DNA of 64,000 bases from Tanytarsus gracilentus. Its lineage: Eukaryota > Arthropoda > Insecta > Diptera > Chironomidae. Positions 35,901-49,260 of this stretch are shown in pieces (position 1 is the stretch's first letter; each line of letters starts with the position of its first letter). The notes under the pieces are model-generated. The model was not told where the DNA came from. It did not search any database and saw only the letters and a program-made list of their open reading frames with translations. A program made the position numbers and the translations under genes. The DNA lies in the NCBI GenBank assembly GCA_038502055.1, contig JAXRKN010000037.1:4607501-4671500 (forward strand), given 5' to 3'.

Positions 35901-38900
35901 GAGTCTTCCATTGTTCAATGGGGATATTCAGGTCCTATTCAAGGACACAAACTGTTAATTTTCTTGTACTTTTCTGCCTTTCTCTCAGCTCTCTTCAGAA
36001 TTGATTGACATTGATTGATCTGTGAGACGAAAGAAATTTTCCTCAAGAAGTTTTTTTCGACCGCCTTCAAAAAATCCATCTCCGAGCGAGAGACCTGTCG
36101 ATTTTGCAATATTAAATCAGATTTTTGACATGTGCAACCTGCAAAAGAGCTTTTGGCATTGAAAAAACCATCACACAATTGTTGTGTATATTTTTTTAAA
36201 AAGATTTTATAAAGCCTGAGTCTCTCTATCTTCCCCAGAGTTCGGCATTTTTTATAAATATTTCTCGGTTTGTGTCTGAATAGACTTTACGTAAATTATT
36301 TTTAATCACGCAATGCACGACGGTTCCAAAAGACTGAAATTTTTAAAGAAATAAAAGAGAACATAAAGAAACAGCACTTGTTAGATCTTTTGAAGGAAAA
36401 AATAGACATTTCGTTGTGCCGTTGTTTCATGTTGCTGTCGAGGTTACTTTTCGAGATGCCTTTGTTTTTTACACTGTGAGAAATCACTGATAAATCGACA
36501 GAACTATAAAATTGATAACACGGCATAATTTTTATCTGAAATATTTTTATCTTAGAAAATAATTTGACATAAAAATTGAAAACACTGTTATAGTTTTAAT
36601 TTTTCAATGGATCTATTTTAATTAATTTTTGTACTCACTCGCAATATTTCTGATTTTCATGAATATTAAATATCGGTAAGGTACGATCGGCAGTCGCCAA
36701 ATATGGAGGCGAAAAACATCATGATTCATCGTCCATTAAAATTGTTAATTCAGTAGCGAAAATCTCATTTCAATTTAACATCATGAAAAGTCCTTTTGTA
36801 GCTCAGTGTTCTCATTTATTTGTATTCTTATGGTAGCCGCGAGTTGAGAGCATGTGAATAATGTTATTGATGAAATTTACCATCAGGCTCCGCGCGCGAG
36901 AGCGATGAATTGATGACACAGAAGGGGGGAAAATTTTCATATTTGTCGGCAGGTTGGCGCGGCATTAATTCAAAGTAAGTGAGAGACTTCTCGAGAACCG
37001 CAAGAGAAAGAGATTGAAAGAAGTTAAATGAAAGAATCTCAGCAGTTAATTATAGCCTTCGCCATTGGGAATATTCTGTGTGTTTTAAGCTCTCAGTTTC
37101 CGGTTAATAATTTTTTTATTGCCGCGTATTAATCTCATTAATTGCCACATATCATGAATGAATGAATGCTTTATGACTCATGAAGCACTGGCAAATATCA
37201 CTATAGCGCAACAAATGCAATTAATTGCAAATTAATTTAAGAATATTTTTCATAATTCTAATTGAGATGATCTCTCTTTTTTTTTCGTTGGCATGGACAA
37301 CGAGTTGAGAGGTCCGTATGCGTGAATAATCATCAATTTCAGCACATCTATCGTGTTTCTTAAGAACACACTCATGAGATGTAGAAAAAGGTCTCGTGGT
37401 GAGCTTTGTAATTTATTTATCGCGCGGTTCACCTTTATTTATTTAATATCGCCAGAGAGCAGCCAAGAGGAAATTGTAAGCGGTGGAATGGATTTTACCC
37501 ATGATGTGTGTACCTTCCTTTTGTTTTCGGCCTTTGTTCGAATGATACATTAGAGCACATGAAGTGATTTTTCATTCAATGCTGCCGCACATCAAAGATG
37601 CTGCTTAAATGAAGATTGATTTCATGCTCTCTTCTTCATCTCTCTCGTGAAAGAGTAAGAAAGTCTTCAGGCACTTTTGGCTAACATTAATTAGTAGCAA
37701 AATGTGCTTCTTTTTGTACGTTGAACTTGTGCGCTCACATCCACAATCTGTATATATATTTTTTTTTCGGTTGATAAATTTCAGGTCATTTTTTAATATT
37801 TTCTCTCTCTCTTCCTCTTCTAACCATTCCTTCATTCATTCCGACTGACATTTCTGATCTAAATCTAAGTACATGCTCACGAGAGTGTTACAAATATCGT
37901 TGAATTTATTTTATTTTTTTAAATATATTTTTAAGCTTTAATATCAGCACAGATCTATAAATTCATCCATCTCCCTTTTTTCTCCCAGCTTATGCTGATG
38001 AATTGACCTGATGATGAGCTTTCTTCGTTTAATGCGATTAGGTTGTGTCCGAAAACATAGAATCTGTATCAACCCCTCAGAAAATGGAAATGAAATCAAG
38101 TGGAAAGGAGTGGAGAGGAGATGAAAAGATTTATGCCGCATTAAGCTGGCGCCAAACTCTTCAACCGTCCGAGTGAGTGCCTGAATTTTGCCTAGAAAAA
38201 TGATGTGAGGATAAAATTAGATTAAGAAGAGGAAACTGTAGGCAGGGTTGAATCTCAGTCAAAGAAATCATTTTTTATTCACATTTTTAGATTTATCATT
38301 TGTGTGATATCAAGGAAGAGAGCGTCACTCATAGTTGAAAGTCGCCCGTCATTTCCTTTCGAGATCATAAAATCTCGATTATGTCAGACTTTTTTCTTCA
38401 TCCTCATCATCATCATTTCTTCTATCACATTTTGTTTATGACGTGACTTTAGATTTGTCAGAATGGACCAGCACATATGAATGGAACTGTGTGTGAAAGG
38501 TAACATGGCGATGGAGTGAGATTTCAGACCTTTTGTGGAGTCACGATAAGATGAAGAGTCTTTTTTTTTATGAATGAAAGCTAATAAATAAATGGACGCG
38601 TAGAGTCATCATCGAGAAAGAGACCCATTTACAATTGAGTGAAGTGAGTGAGAGCTTGGAATTTTTGGGATTTAAAAGAACAATTTTCGAGTAATTACGA
38701 TAATTGAATGTTTTAATAATGGAAAGATGTATGATTTTTCCTTCTCTATTAGCCATGTGCTATTTCAATCCGTTCGAACGTATCTGTAATCGACTCGATA
38801 ATTCTCCAATAACATTCTTACGAACGAAGATTATGAAATTTTTATGAATGAGAAAAATTTGAGTTGAGCTTAATTATATGGTCGTAAAGTATATTCGTAT

Positions 38901-41900
38901 AAAGTGTGTACTATCTCTTATATCATCTATTAATATTTTATTGAATGGAGTACAATTGTCAGTATCACATGCGAGTGAAGCCACAAGTGAGTGCCATCTT
39001 CAATTACTTGACTTGAGTTGAAAACTTTTCTTAAAAAAGGGTTAAAAAATCATTAAAAATTTAAAGAAATATTTTTAGTCAATTTTTTTGAATATTGATT
39101 TATTTTTAAATTTCACACCATAAAAAACATGTCAAATTTACGGAAAATTGCCGATAATATTCCTATTAAATCACGGTTGACTAAAAACTGAATTGACCAG
39201 ACAATTCACTTTGCATTGTCGTAATTGACTGTGAAAGATATCCACATATTGTTATAACTATGTTCATACGTACATGCCGAAGGGATTTTCATTCATTTTG
39301 AGTAATCGACTACAACAAAAGCAAACAGCAGCATTAAATTTATGTAATTAGTTTAATCGTCGACAAGGTCGTGGCAAACAAAAAAAGAGAAGAAAAGAAA
39401 TTTTCGGATTTTCCTTCTCTGTGATTTTATTTGTTATTATTGTTATTAAGTGCTCTGTGAAATCTCTTTTAAAGTGATTTTTTAATTGAGTGCCATTAAT
39501 TGTCGCGGAGTGAGTTAATTAACAATGTAAACGGATTAATTGCGATGTAAAGCAATTTGAGCTCATAATATTTTTGCATAAAATCGCTGTTAAAAAGGCA
39601 ATTAATCAATTTAGCAACAAGAAGATGATAGTGCGCACGTTATTAGTAGTTAAATTGTCAAAAATGCGGTTTAATGACTCTATACGGTGAAGCATTAGCG
39701 CACACGTGATTGAAGAATTTTTTTTATAATTGCAACTTATGTTGTATATTATTATTTACAGCTGCTTCTGCTCTTGCCAAGAAGTTACTTTCAGTACGCA
39801 CATCAAAGGCTAAAATGTAGATCAACAAAATTACTAAAAGGAAGGAGAGTCGAGTTGTTAATGCCCACAAAACTCATAAATTATGACCAATGTTGCGGTG
39901 AAAATGATATTTTTTCTCGTTCGTCTTTTCGATGGCTAGCGATCGCGCGAGCTGATCCCGTATAACATTATTAATTACTTTCATAGACCAACATTTCATT
40001 TTAATGAATTGGGAGGATTTCTTCAGTCTCTCTTCTTCTGTTCTTGCGCTTTTTGATGCTTAGAATCTCCGCGCGATTTTAATGAATCTTCATGGAATCA
40101 TAAGCGAGGTAAATTTTTAAAAACATTTCTATTTTGAAGCCGGTTAAAATTTAATTTAAAAAATTATTTTAATTTTTTTTGTAAATTTACCATCCCTTTT
40201 CCGCTAAAGAAATTAGAGAAAGACCTCATCGGAAAGCGACTCAATATAAAACTGCTTTATGATTTCTTCAAAAAAAGTTTGTCTGCTCCCGCCCAAAAAT
40301 GTTTCGGGAACTGTTGGCGCCGCAACTAGGCAGCCACTAAAAGTGCTCAAAGCGAAATTATTCTTTCTTTCTCTTCCATCAAAGTTCTTGATGTTGTTCA
40401 TATCTCTCTAAACATACTCATTTTCGGCATCATTTTTTTTTGTTTCTTCATTAATTGACGATTCCTTTTTCGGGTTACATTTTAGATCTCCACTCTTTTG
40501 GACGGAAAATTCATCTTTAATTTTTAGCATTTTCTCTCAACTTCAACATTGATTTAATTTTGCATTCATCTCTAACATGTGATGTCCAATTATGGGGGGC
40601 AACAAAGTTTTATAGAACCGTCAATAAACACACACGGCAGCGTTTTCTTGGTAAAAAATTTCTTCAACTAATTAACATAATTGTGTGGCTGGTGTATAAA
40701 TGTTTCGTTTTCTTTTCAATATATACGTTGCCAAGAAGTGATGCTGCAAAAAGTCTGAGAGTGCTGAAAATTGAAATTATGATTTTTTTAATTGACGAGA
40801 TTTTTGCTTTAGACTGAAAAAAAAACATCGAGGAAGTATCGAAACATGTTGCAAAGATATATAACAAGTTGATGCAGACTCATATGAATATTAACAAGTC
40901 CATCTACAACACTCTCTGCTGAGACGATGGAGACGGCAGCTAAAAGTGCGATCATAAAATCAACATCTCATGTGCATGATGGATGGAACATCATAGAGGA
41001 GGTTATTATACATGCAATGAACAGCATTTAAAATGCACTGAATATTAATTTTTAAATTTATTTATTTCTCATTCACGAGAACAGTAGCAGCAATAAAAAT
41101 CTGCACAGGTTTTAATTAGTGTCTCTCATTTCACCACCCATTTTTTCCTTCGCATATTTTTATCCCATGCTTCTGGTTTACGGAGCAAAAATATTTGAAA
41201 TAATTTTACTCATTACGCAAATTTAAAAACAAAAGATGCAAAGAACGTTTATTTATGGACGATATTAATGACCTACGTTTCCGATTCCCCATTCTTGTGT
41301 ACACACTCGAACGAGAGATGAAGGGATATTAAGATAATTTTATTACTGCAGGAAAGCCATTAATATTGATCGTTTAAAGTTTGAACCGAAAAAGGAATAT
41401 TTCAATAATCCAAGGGGAGGACACTTATGTACTCATAGTTTATTTAACATTTAAAAACTTTTATATACTTCATGTAAATAAAGTTGCACCGACTATGAAT
41501 TTTTATTTTGCATCTCAAGACTATAAATCTTCCATGCTGTTATGCGAAAGGATCTCAAAGTCATTAAAAAATGATTTTTATTACGTAATTTAGAAGTCTG
41601 CGCATGAAGCGAAAGAGACACAACAAGTGTTTGCGTTTGAATAATACCAGTAGCAAAGTAGCCGGTCGTAAAGTGTTTAAAAAGAAAAATTTATCCATAA
41701 ATATATTATGCGCCTCACTCAGTGATGACTTTCTCAAACACTTTATGTGTATACAAAAAGTTTTTAGTAAGGCATCAAGTGCCGAATGACAAATGATTAT
41801 TCAATGACGCTACAAAAATTTCATCTGTTTAATTCTATTTATTTCGGTAGTTAACAAATTGAGCCATTAAGCATCTATTAAGTGAATTAACAGGAGATCA

Positions 41901-41993
41901 AGCAGAAGGTAGAAAAATTTCTTTTTACCTTTCATGCAAATGTAAACTGATTTGTGATTAATGACTCGAAAATGAGTAAGCAAAAAAGTGCTT
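32967..41993. other. Gene-free AT-rich region between ETH and the fold-back element
   Basis: The ETH poly(A) signal is at 33008. Beyond it I see no supported gene on either strand; the open frames are short, AT-rich and unlike known proteins. Its position upstream of Distal-less makes long-range enhancers plausible, but none can be delimited from one sequence. Confidence 0.5.
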
Positions 41994-42001
41994 CAAAAAA
42001 G

Positions 42002-44721
42002 ATGTGCGAGAAGTACGCGAGAGTTTTTTTCAGATCGTTCTGAAATTTGGATATTATTTCGACACTATTACGACTATTTGCGACATGTTTTTAATTTTTT
42101 TCGACACCCCTTAGTTTTTGAGTTATGAACATTTTAAATTTTTCAAAAAAGTCTCGCGTACTTCACGAGAACTATACGAGACTTTTTTGAAAAAATACTT
42201 TTTTATCAAAACTTTTTATGTTTTCTAATAGCATTTATTTCGACTATTTGCGACATCTGATTAGTTTTTAAAAAAGTCAAAAATTTCAAAAATTAAAGTC
42301 ATATAAAGTTTATATGAGTGAAAAAAAATTTTAATAATTTTTTGAGAAGTACGCGAGAGAATTTTTCGAAAAAATACTTTTTACCAAAACTTTTTATGTT
42401 TTCTAATAGCATTTATTTCGACTATTTGCGACATCTGATTAGTTTTTAAAAAAGTCAAAAATTTCAAAAATTATAGTCATATAAAGTTTATATGAGTGAA
42501 AAAAATTTTTCATAATTTTTTGAGAAAAGGACGCAAAAATTCAACTCTGAAATAAAACTTTTAACGTTTTAAGCCGACTCTTTGCGGCATTTAAATTTTT
42601 TAACGATCAAGTTCAAAAATAAATTAAACGAGATAAAATTCCAAAATTTTTACTGATATTTGGCATCATTTTCAGAATTTTACTACCTGAAAATTGATAA
42701 AAATATTAGAAAAATTAAATTGTTCAACAGTTTTAAAAAATAATTTGTTAAACTACTGCCTCATAAATAAAGTTTTATGTTCAGCTTTATAAACAGATAT
42801 TTATAATTTTTTAACTATGCATCTGCTGTCTATTAATATTGCAGTTTTTCTAATATTTTTTTTTCAATTTTGAAAATTGAATTTTTAGGTAGTAAAATTC
42901 TGAAAATGATGCCAAATATCAGTAAAAATTTTGGAATTTTATCTCGTTTAATTTATTTTTGAACTTGATCGTTAAAAAATTTAAATGCCGCAAAGAGTCG
43001 GCTTAAAACGTTAAAAGTTTTATTTCAGAGTTGAATTTTTGCGTCCTTTTCTCAAAAAATTATGAAAAATTTTTTTCACTCATATAAATTTTAAATGACT
43101 ATAATTTTTGAAATTTTTGACTTTTTTAAAAACTAATCAGATGTCGCAAATAGTCGAAATAAATGCTATTAGAAAACATAAAAAGTTTTGGTAAAAAGTA
43201 TTTTAATCAAATTTTTTCGAAAAATTCTCTCGCGTACTTCTCAATAAATTATTAAAATTTTTTTTTCACTCATATAAACTTTATATGACTTTAATTTTTG
43301 AAATTTTTGACTTTTTTAAAAACTAATCAGATGTCGCAAATAGTCGAAATAAATGCTATTAGAAAACATAAAAAGTTTTGTTCAAAAGTATTTTTCAAAA
43401 AAATCTCTCGCGTACTTCCCATAAAAAAATGCATTTTTTGACACTTGAACTTCAAATGACTATAGTTTTTGAAATTTTAGATTTTTTCAAAAACTGTTTA
43501 GATGTCGCAAATAGGAAAAAGTTGCTTACCCCTATGGGTAAACATTAAAATTTAAAAAATTAATTATTTCATAGTGTTTTAGTGGTTGTTGTGTTAAATT
43601 TTTTTCTTCGGGTGTTTGAGTTCCGTCTCGACTTAACATCGAGTTCATCTAATTAAGTAGGTATGTAAGCAAGAATGAGTGAAAACAAGTATTGATTTTT
43701 TTTATTATTTTTAATTCTATTTCATGGGTTAAACCTAATTTTCTATGTCTCCTCTCATGGGGATAATAAAGGGAGATGAAAATGAAAGGGAAAGAGAATA
43801 GAGGAATAATAAAAGGGGTAGCGTTGGTTATAAATATGGATTAAGGATTTGCGGGAATAAGTAATATCAGGAGTATAAATTTTAATAGATTTCGTATTGT
43901 GGTATCAAAAACACTGTAGTGACCAGTTGAGGAAGAAATAGGAGTATAACGGAGAAATACCGACCGTACATCCGTAAGAGAGGAGGAAGGTGAAGATACA
44001 AGACTTTAAAATGGTTTTTTTTTTTGTGTGGTATGTTTTTTTGTGGTGGGGCTGTTGGGGCTGAGGAAGTTGTGTGGGGTAATTTTAAATGGGAAACCTT
44101 TTTTCAATGAATGGATTGTGGGTGTGTTGTTGGACTCAATGAGGTAGGAGTTTTCCGAGGGTAGGGTAGTTCTCTGCGGGATAATTTTTTATCTAGAAGG
44201 GGGTTGTTCTCTCTTCCGTCTTTCTCAAGATATGATTTGCAGCTCCCGAGGTGGGCGATTCCCGCGGGGACGCCTGCTGTTGAGGGGGAAAAAAGGGGTA
44301 TTTATACTCTATTCTTAAGAGAAATCTTAAGAGTTCTGCATGATTACGTTTTTATCCTTCGCCTAAGCTTTCGAGCTATGGAAAAGGAAATTAAAACGGG
44401 CGCGTCCTCCTGGTAACTCCAGCGTGCTACCTCTTTGTCATCTATCTATCTATCTAAACTGTTTAGATGTCGCAAATAGTCGAAATAAATGCTATTAGAA
44501 AACATAAAAAGTTTTGATAAAAAAGTATTTTTTCAAAAAATTCTCGTATAGTTCTCGTGAAGTACGCGAGACTTTTTTGAAAAATTTAAAATGTCCATAA
44601 CTCAAAAACTAAGGGGTGTCGAAAAAAACTAAAAACATGTCGCAAATAGTCGTAATAGTGTCGAAATAATATCCAAATTTCAGACCGATCTGAAAAAAAC
44701 TCTCGCGTACTTCTCGCACAT
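42002..44721. mobile_element. Fold-back-like element with long terminal inverted repeats, flanked by an 8-bp duplication
   Basis: The ends are mirror images: ATGTGCGAGAAGTACGCGAG at 42002 is matched in reverse complement at 44721. The left arm (about 42002-42714) pairs with the right arm (about 42845-43514 plus 44480-44721) around a loop of about 130 nt. Within the arms a module of about 170-190 nt, containing TCGACTATTTGCGACATC-like sequence, occurs twice on the left and three times on the right. CAAAAAAG occurs as a direct repeat immediately outside both ends (41994-42001 and 44722-44729), as expected for an 8-bp target-site duplication. No transposase is seen, so it is non-autonomous. Long arms with 8-9 bp duplications are typical of fold-back and Mutator-like elements; the superfamily is uncertain. 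Confidence 0.85.
43515..44455 (+). mobile_element. Probable truncated non-LTR retrotransposon nested in the fold-back element
   Basis: About 941 bp interrupt the right arm. The same 24 bases flank it as a direct repeat (43491-43514 and 44456-44479), and removing the insert with one copy restores the arm. The insert ends in a TCTA tetranucleotide array (44441-44456). A long variable-length duplication and a short tandem-repeat 3' tail are hallmarks of target-primed insertion by LINE- or SINE-type elements. No reverse transcriptase coding sequence is recognisable, so it is either heavily 5'-truncated or a SINE. Its base composition is G-richer than the surroundings. Confidence 0.65.
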
Positions 44722-44729
44722 CAAAAAAG

Positions 44730-47669
44730 AGATTTGAGATGTCACACTTGTCATGTTGTGTATCTGAAATAAATTATTTATCGCCTTGTGACTTTCTGAT
44801 TGATAAATTAACCTTGAAATTTTACATGCATTAATTTAGTTCCAAGAAATTATTGAGGATAAATCACCGAGGGAAAATTCCCATTGATGATCAGCAATAA
44901 AAAAATGTTCGAAAGCAGACTCGAGTGGCGCTGGCATTAAGTGGATCTTTTGCCTACATGCATGCGAGTGTTGAGATATTTTTGAATTATCATCCAAATT
45001 AATTGTACATCAATATTTTGTAAATATGAAAAAGATTTTTTAAACTCGACCAAGTGAGTCAGAAAGTACACATGCGAGAGGTAAAAATATATTTTTGCGG
45101 AGCGCCTCGTCATAATTCATGATTTTTTAGAAATAATAAAAAAGAAATTCAAACTTCACGATATTGCTGCCGTAAATTTTTATTTTTCATTTGATAGCGC
45201 GCTGACTAAGTAAATATTAAAATGGGTGGACTGAATGATCTGCTAAAAAAATGGTATGTGAGGCAGAATTTCAAACAGTAGCAGTGAGAATGAGTTGATG
45301 TAAAGTGTAATTATCAAGAATGAGATGGAAATCGTTATTGAATTAATGAAACTTGGCGGGGCTTAACGCGAAGTGAATCAATATCGATTTAATTAACAAC
45401 TCAGTCTCATGATGGAGGCGCCAGTGCTCTCGATAGAATTTTTATCCAACATTCCACTGTAGCACCAAGATGAAGGTGTTGCATTGCCTCACCTCACAGA
45501 TTCCATTGTGTCAAGATTTTTTCTTCTTTCGGGTGTATGGCGTCAAACCTTTCCATGCTTCTGCGAATTGAATCGAAAAGCACTGAGTGGATTTGAGAAG
45601 AAGACAAAAGGCAGAAAAAAAGGTGTCAAGAAATCATTTTCAAAGTGTCATCTTTCAATTGAATTGAGTCCTATGTGAAGCATTCTCTCGAACTTGTTCA
45701 CATCCTTTTCAAGCTGAATGTTTGTTTGCTCAAGAGATTAGACACCCATTTTGAGAAAAATTAATTCTAGCTACTTAGCCACAGCTTCCAATAGTCTTTT
45801 AGTCATTCATCTTTCTCACTCACACAAACTAGTTTGTTGAAGTGATGGTTGAGACTTTTATTGTGATGCTTAAAATAACATCATCATCATTATCAATAAA
45901 ACAACATCAACAAGATTTTTAAGCTTATTTTTCATATTTTCAACTGTTTGGAATATTGATGGGCATTATTTGCTTTAGATTCATTTCGAGTGTTCATTTT
46001 TAAGGATTACAAACTAAAATAAAAAATGGTTTTTAAAAATTTCCTGGATATTAAAAAATTTTAAAACATATAAAAAAAAGTATTTTCATTTAAATTTTCC
46101 TGCTGAAGTCAATTCAAACGTTTTCCTTCATATTTCTTAACTCTTCTGTCTGTCTTCCGTTTTGTGTCGACCATTCTTCTCTTTCTATTGTTGTGGGAAT
46201 ATTTTTTTGTGAGTGTTTCACTCTTAATGCCACTTGAATTTTCTGGCGTACACTTTTTTGTTCTATCTCAAGAATCATTCTTTGCTTTATGGATTTACGA
46301 GATGGATTTCTCTCGGCTTCTCTTTTTCTGCTTCGTCAGTGTCGATATGCGTTGAGTGCAATTATAAAATATTTTTTTATTGAGGTTTATGGATTTTAGC
46401 TCTCGATTTTATTTGGGGGAAACAGCCAAAAACTTTCCAAAAATTTTAATTGATTGTAATTATGAATTTTGTTCCAATTAAAAAGTCTAAATTGTTGCGC
46501 GCACTCTGAGAGTCATCGCATTTTTTTGAGATAGTAACGAGAGGCACATATGAATAAGAGACCGTGAATGCTTCCATCAATTATTTTAAATGATTCAGTT
46601 CGAATTTCAATACATACGGTAAGAAAGAGTTGATTGTGTAGCAAAGATAGAGAGAGTAATTTTCACGTAAGCCCCGTAGCCAGATGTCTTAATTGATTTT
46701 GTCGTGAAGACGAATTAAAATTTCTGTTTTATGAATCAATCAACGCTATTGTGCTACTGGTAGAGTCAAGTAGATATCAAAATGGAACCATCTAATGTAA
46801 GAGAGGCAATGTCTGGCTGGCTGTGATCATCGATGACTGACTAGACTCTCTACTTATACTTTTCTTAATTTAACACCATTAAAATCTAACATCGAGGAAT
46901 AAATTATGTTTTTTTTGTGGCTCCTAAGCACTTTAGAATTTTATTACTCAAGAGTCAACAGGTGCTGTGGTATATCAGGTTAGAAGGTAGCAATGGTAAA
47001 AGGAATTTGAACATTCAGAAAAATGAACATCATCATCAGAAAACACATTAAATGGAAGTTGAAACAAAAATGTGTTTCCGGTGTGCTTCTGCACTGTCTC
47101 CGCACATAATCATAGTGTTGCTCATCGTCGCGAGAGTAGTAGCTTTCAATTCAATGGAGCCTGAGAGAGTTATGAAACGGATTTTTTTGGTAATGTAGTG
47201 CTAACTAGACATTCAACTAAAAAAATCCCTTCACTTGTTGACTGCACACATGACGTCTCCCGTACAACAATTTGGGAAATGACTGGAAAAATCTATTTTT
47301 TTTACCTCTGGATAAAATAGAATAGAAACCGAAAAAAATGTTGCTTGATCATCGAACAATGACAAAAAAATTCGTGTACGCGATGATGACAATTTTTGAA
47401 TTTTTTAATGAACCCAAGGCGAAGAGGGCAAAATGTCTGTTGTCATACTTACAACAACAAGTGACAAATCTTTTTTTTTTCATAGGAATGATCGAAATGA
47501 CCCAGGTGGTGGGAAACACAGCTCATGTAATTACAATTGACGACACAAAAAGATACCGCGCATGTTTTGTCATATTTTTTTTTGCTCTGCTGTTTTGTCC
47601 CTCACTTCAAAAGAATTTCGATTTTAAGATTTTCATGGTCAAACATTTTTTTGGTAATTACTAGTTATG
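44730..47669. other. Gene-free region between the two repeat elements
   Basis: AT-rich unique sequence; no supported gene, RNA gene or repeat was recognised. Short open frames near 46164 and 47338 have no family resemblance. Confidence 0.5.
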
Positions 47670-47839
47670 CCCTTGTAGCACAGAAAAGGAAAAATGTAGG
47701 AACTTTACTGGAATTTTGGTGGAACTTGACGGAAAAATTCCGTCGGAAAAAGGGGCAAAATGGTACAATTCTTCCATCAAAATTTCCATCGGAAATGAAA
47801 AAACGTACGTAAATATTTACGTACATGGGAATTTTAATG

Positions 47840-48190
47840 GAAATAAAACGGAATTCGATGGAATCCATAAGAATTCCGATGGAATCCATTGGAAATCCGA
47901 TGGATTCCATAAGAAATCCGATGGAATCCATTGGAAATCCCATGGAATCCATCGGAAATTTGATAGATTCCGATGGAATCCATAAGGAATCCGATGGAAA
48001 CCATTGGAAATTCGAAGGAATCCATCGGAAATTCGATAGAATCCATCGGAAATTTGATAGATTCCATTGAATTTCCGACGGAATCTATCAAATTTCCGAT
48101 GGAATCCGTCAAAATTCTTACGGAATCCATCACATTTCCGATGGAAATCCAATGGAAATCCAATGGAAATCCGATGGAAATCCAATGGAA
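47840..48190. repeat. 18-bp-type imperfect tandem repeat (GATGGAATCCAT...) with central inversion
   Basis: Roughly twenty variants of a GGAATCCAT-(C/T)GGAAATCCGAT unit run head to tail. Orientation flips near 48066-48079, where a perfect 24-bp inverted repeat (48042-48065 against 48080-48103) surrounds a 14-nt loop. Confidence 0.8.
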
Positions 48191-48374
48191 AAATAACTAA
48201 TGGAATCCATAAGAAAAAAATAAATTTTTGGATCCTTCGCAGCTCGGGCCCACTTCTGGATCCTACCTGGGCCTGAAGAGGTAACATTTGAAGTCGTTGT
48301 CATAGCTGATTCTGAGTTCTGGAAATCTGTTGGAAATTATAGGAAATTATTTATTTTTTACTTACATCTTTTTT

Positions 48375-48442
48375 GCTCCACCGAGATTCGAACCGAGGAC
48401 TCCTTATCACGTTGCGCCGCTTTACCATTCCGTCACGAAGCC
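48375..48442 (-). other. tRNA-like sequence (degenerate tRNA or SINE head)
   Basis: On the minus strand there is an A-box-like TGGTAAAGCGG and, about 28 nt further on, a B-box-like GGTTCGAATCT. The ends can pair as a 6-of-7 bp acceptor stem and the T arm pairs in 4 of 5 positions, but the anticodon arm is poor. It looks like RNA polymerase III promoter sequence derived from a tRNA, not a functional tRNA gene. Confidence 0.45.
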
Positions 48443-48539
48443 AAAATATATATTAAATTATTTTTGGCAAAAGCAATATTTAAGCAATAAATTTCCAATG
48501 GAATTCCGTTGGAAATTTAAAGGAATTTTGTTGGAAAAT

Positions 48540-49260
48540 AAATTCCTTGAAAATTCCAACTGTTTCCTAAACGGAAATTGACGGAAATTTAATGGAAAAT
48601 AAATTCCGTTAAAATTCCACAACTTTCCTAAACGGAACATGACGGAATTTTGATGGAAAATAAATTCCGTTAAAATTCCACAACTTTTCTTAACGGAACA
48701 TGACGGAATTTTGATGGAAATAAATTCCGTTAAAATTCCACATTTTTCCTAAACGGAACATGACGGAATTTTGATGGAAAATAAATTCCGTTAAAATTCC
48801 ACAACTTTTCCCTAAACGGAACATGACGGAATTTTGATGGAAATAAATTCCGTTAAAATTCCACATTTTTCCTAAACGGAACATGACGGAATTTTGATGG
48901 AAAATAAATTCCGTTAAAATTCCACAACTTTTCCCGAAACGGAACATGACGGAATTTTGATGGAAATAAATTCCGTTAAAATTCCACATTTTTCCTAAAC
49001 GGAACATGACGGAATTTTGATGGAAAATAAATTCCGTTAAAATTCCACAACTTTTCTTAACGGAACTTGACGGAATTTTGATGGAAAACAATTCCGTTAA
49101 AATTCCACAACTTTTCCTAAACGGAACATGACGGAATTTTGATGGAAAATAAATTCCGTTAAAATTCCACAACTTTCCTTAACCGCACTTGACGGAATTT
49201 TGATGGAAAATAAATTCCTTGAAAATTCCACAACTTTCCTTAAGCGGAATTTGACGGAAT
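48540..49260. repeat. 61-bp satellite array with dimeric higher-order pattern
   Basis: About eleven to twelve copies of a unit containing TAAATTCCGTTAAAATTCC and GGAACATGACGGAATTTTGA recur every 60-63 bp. In the middle of the array, copies with CACATTTTTCC alternate with copies with CACAACTTTTCC, giving a two-unit period of about 122 bp. Confidence 0.85.

Noticed and set aside
44204..44416. 70-codon open frame in the nested insertion
   Set aside because: No similarity to reverse transcriptase, endonuclease or other retroelement proteins is recognisable; it is too short to call.
47665..48287. Open frames encoding repeats like FPMDSIGFPMES on both strands
   Set aside because: The 18-bp repeat unit is a multiple of three, so open frames appear in several frames and both strands at once. 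There is no start context, domain or codon bias.
48375..48442. Functional tRNA gene on the minus strand
   Set aside because: A and B boxes are present but the anticodon stem does not pair, the T stem has a mismatch, and it lies inside a repeat element. It is kept only as a tRNA-like sequence.
48690..49172. 160-codon open frame with a repeating NFNGIYFPSKF-type pattern on the minus strand
   Set aside because: It is a by-product of the 61-bp satellite. The array's non-coding homogeneity and dimeric pattern explain it better than a protein.
48540..49260. CRISPR-like regular array
   Set aside because: The units are contiguous tandem repeats with no unique spacers, and the host is a eukaryote.
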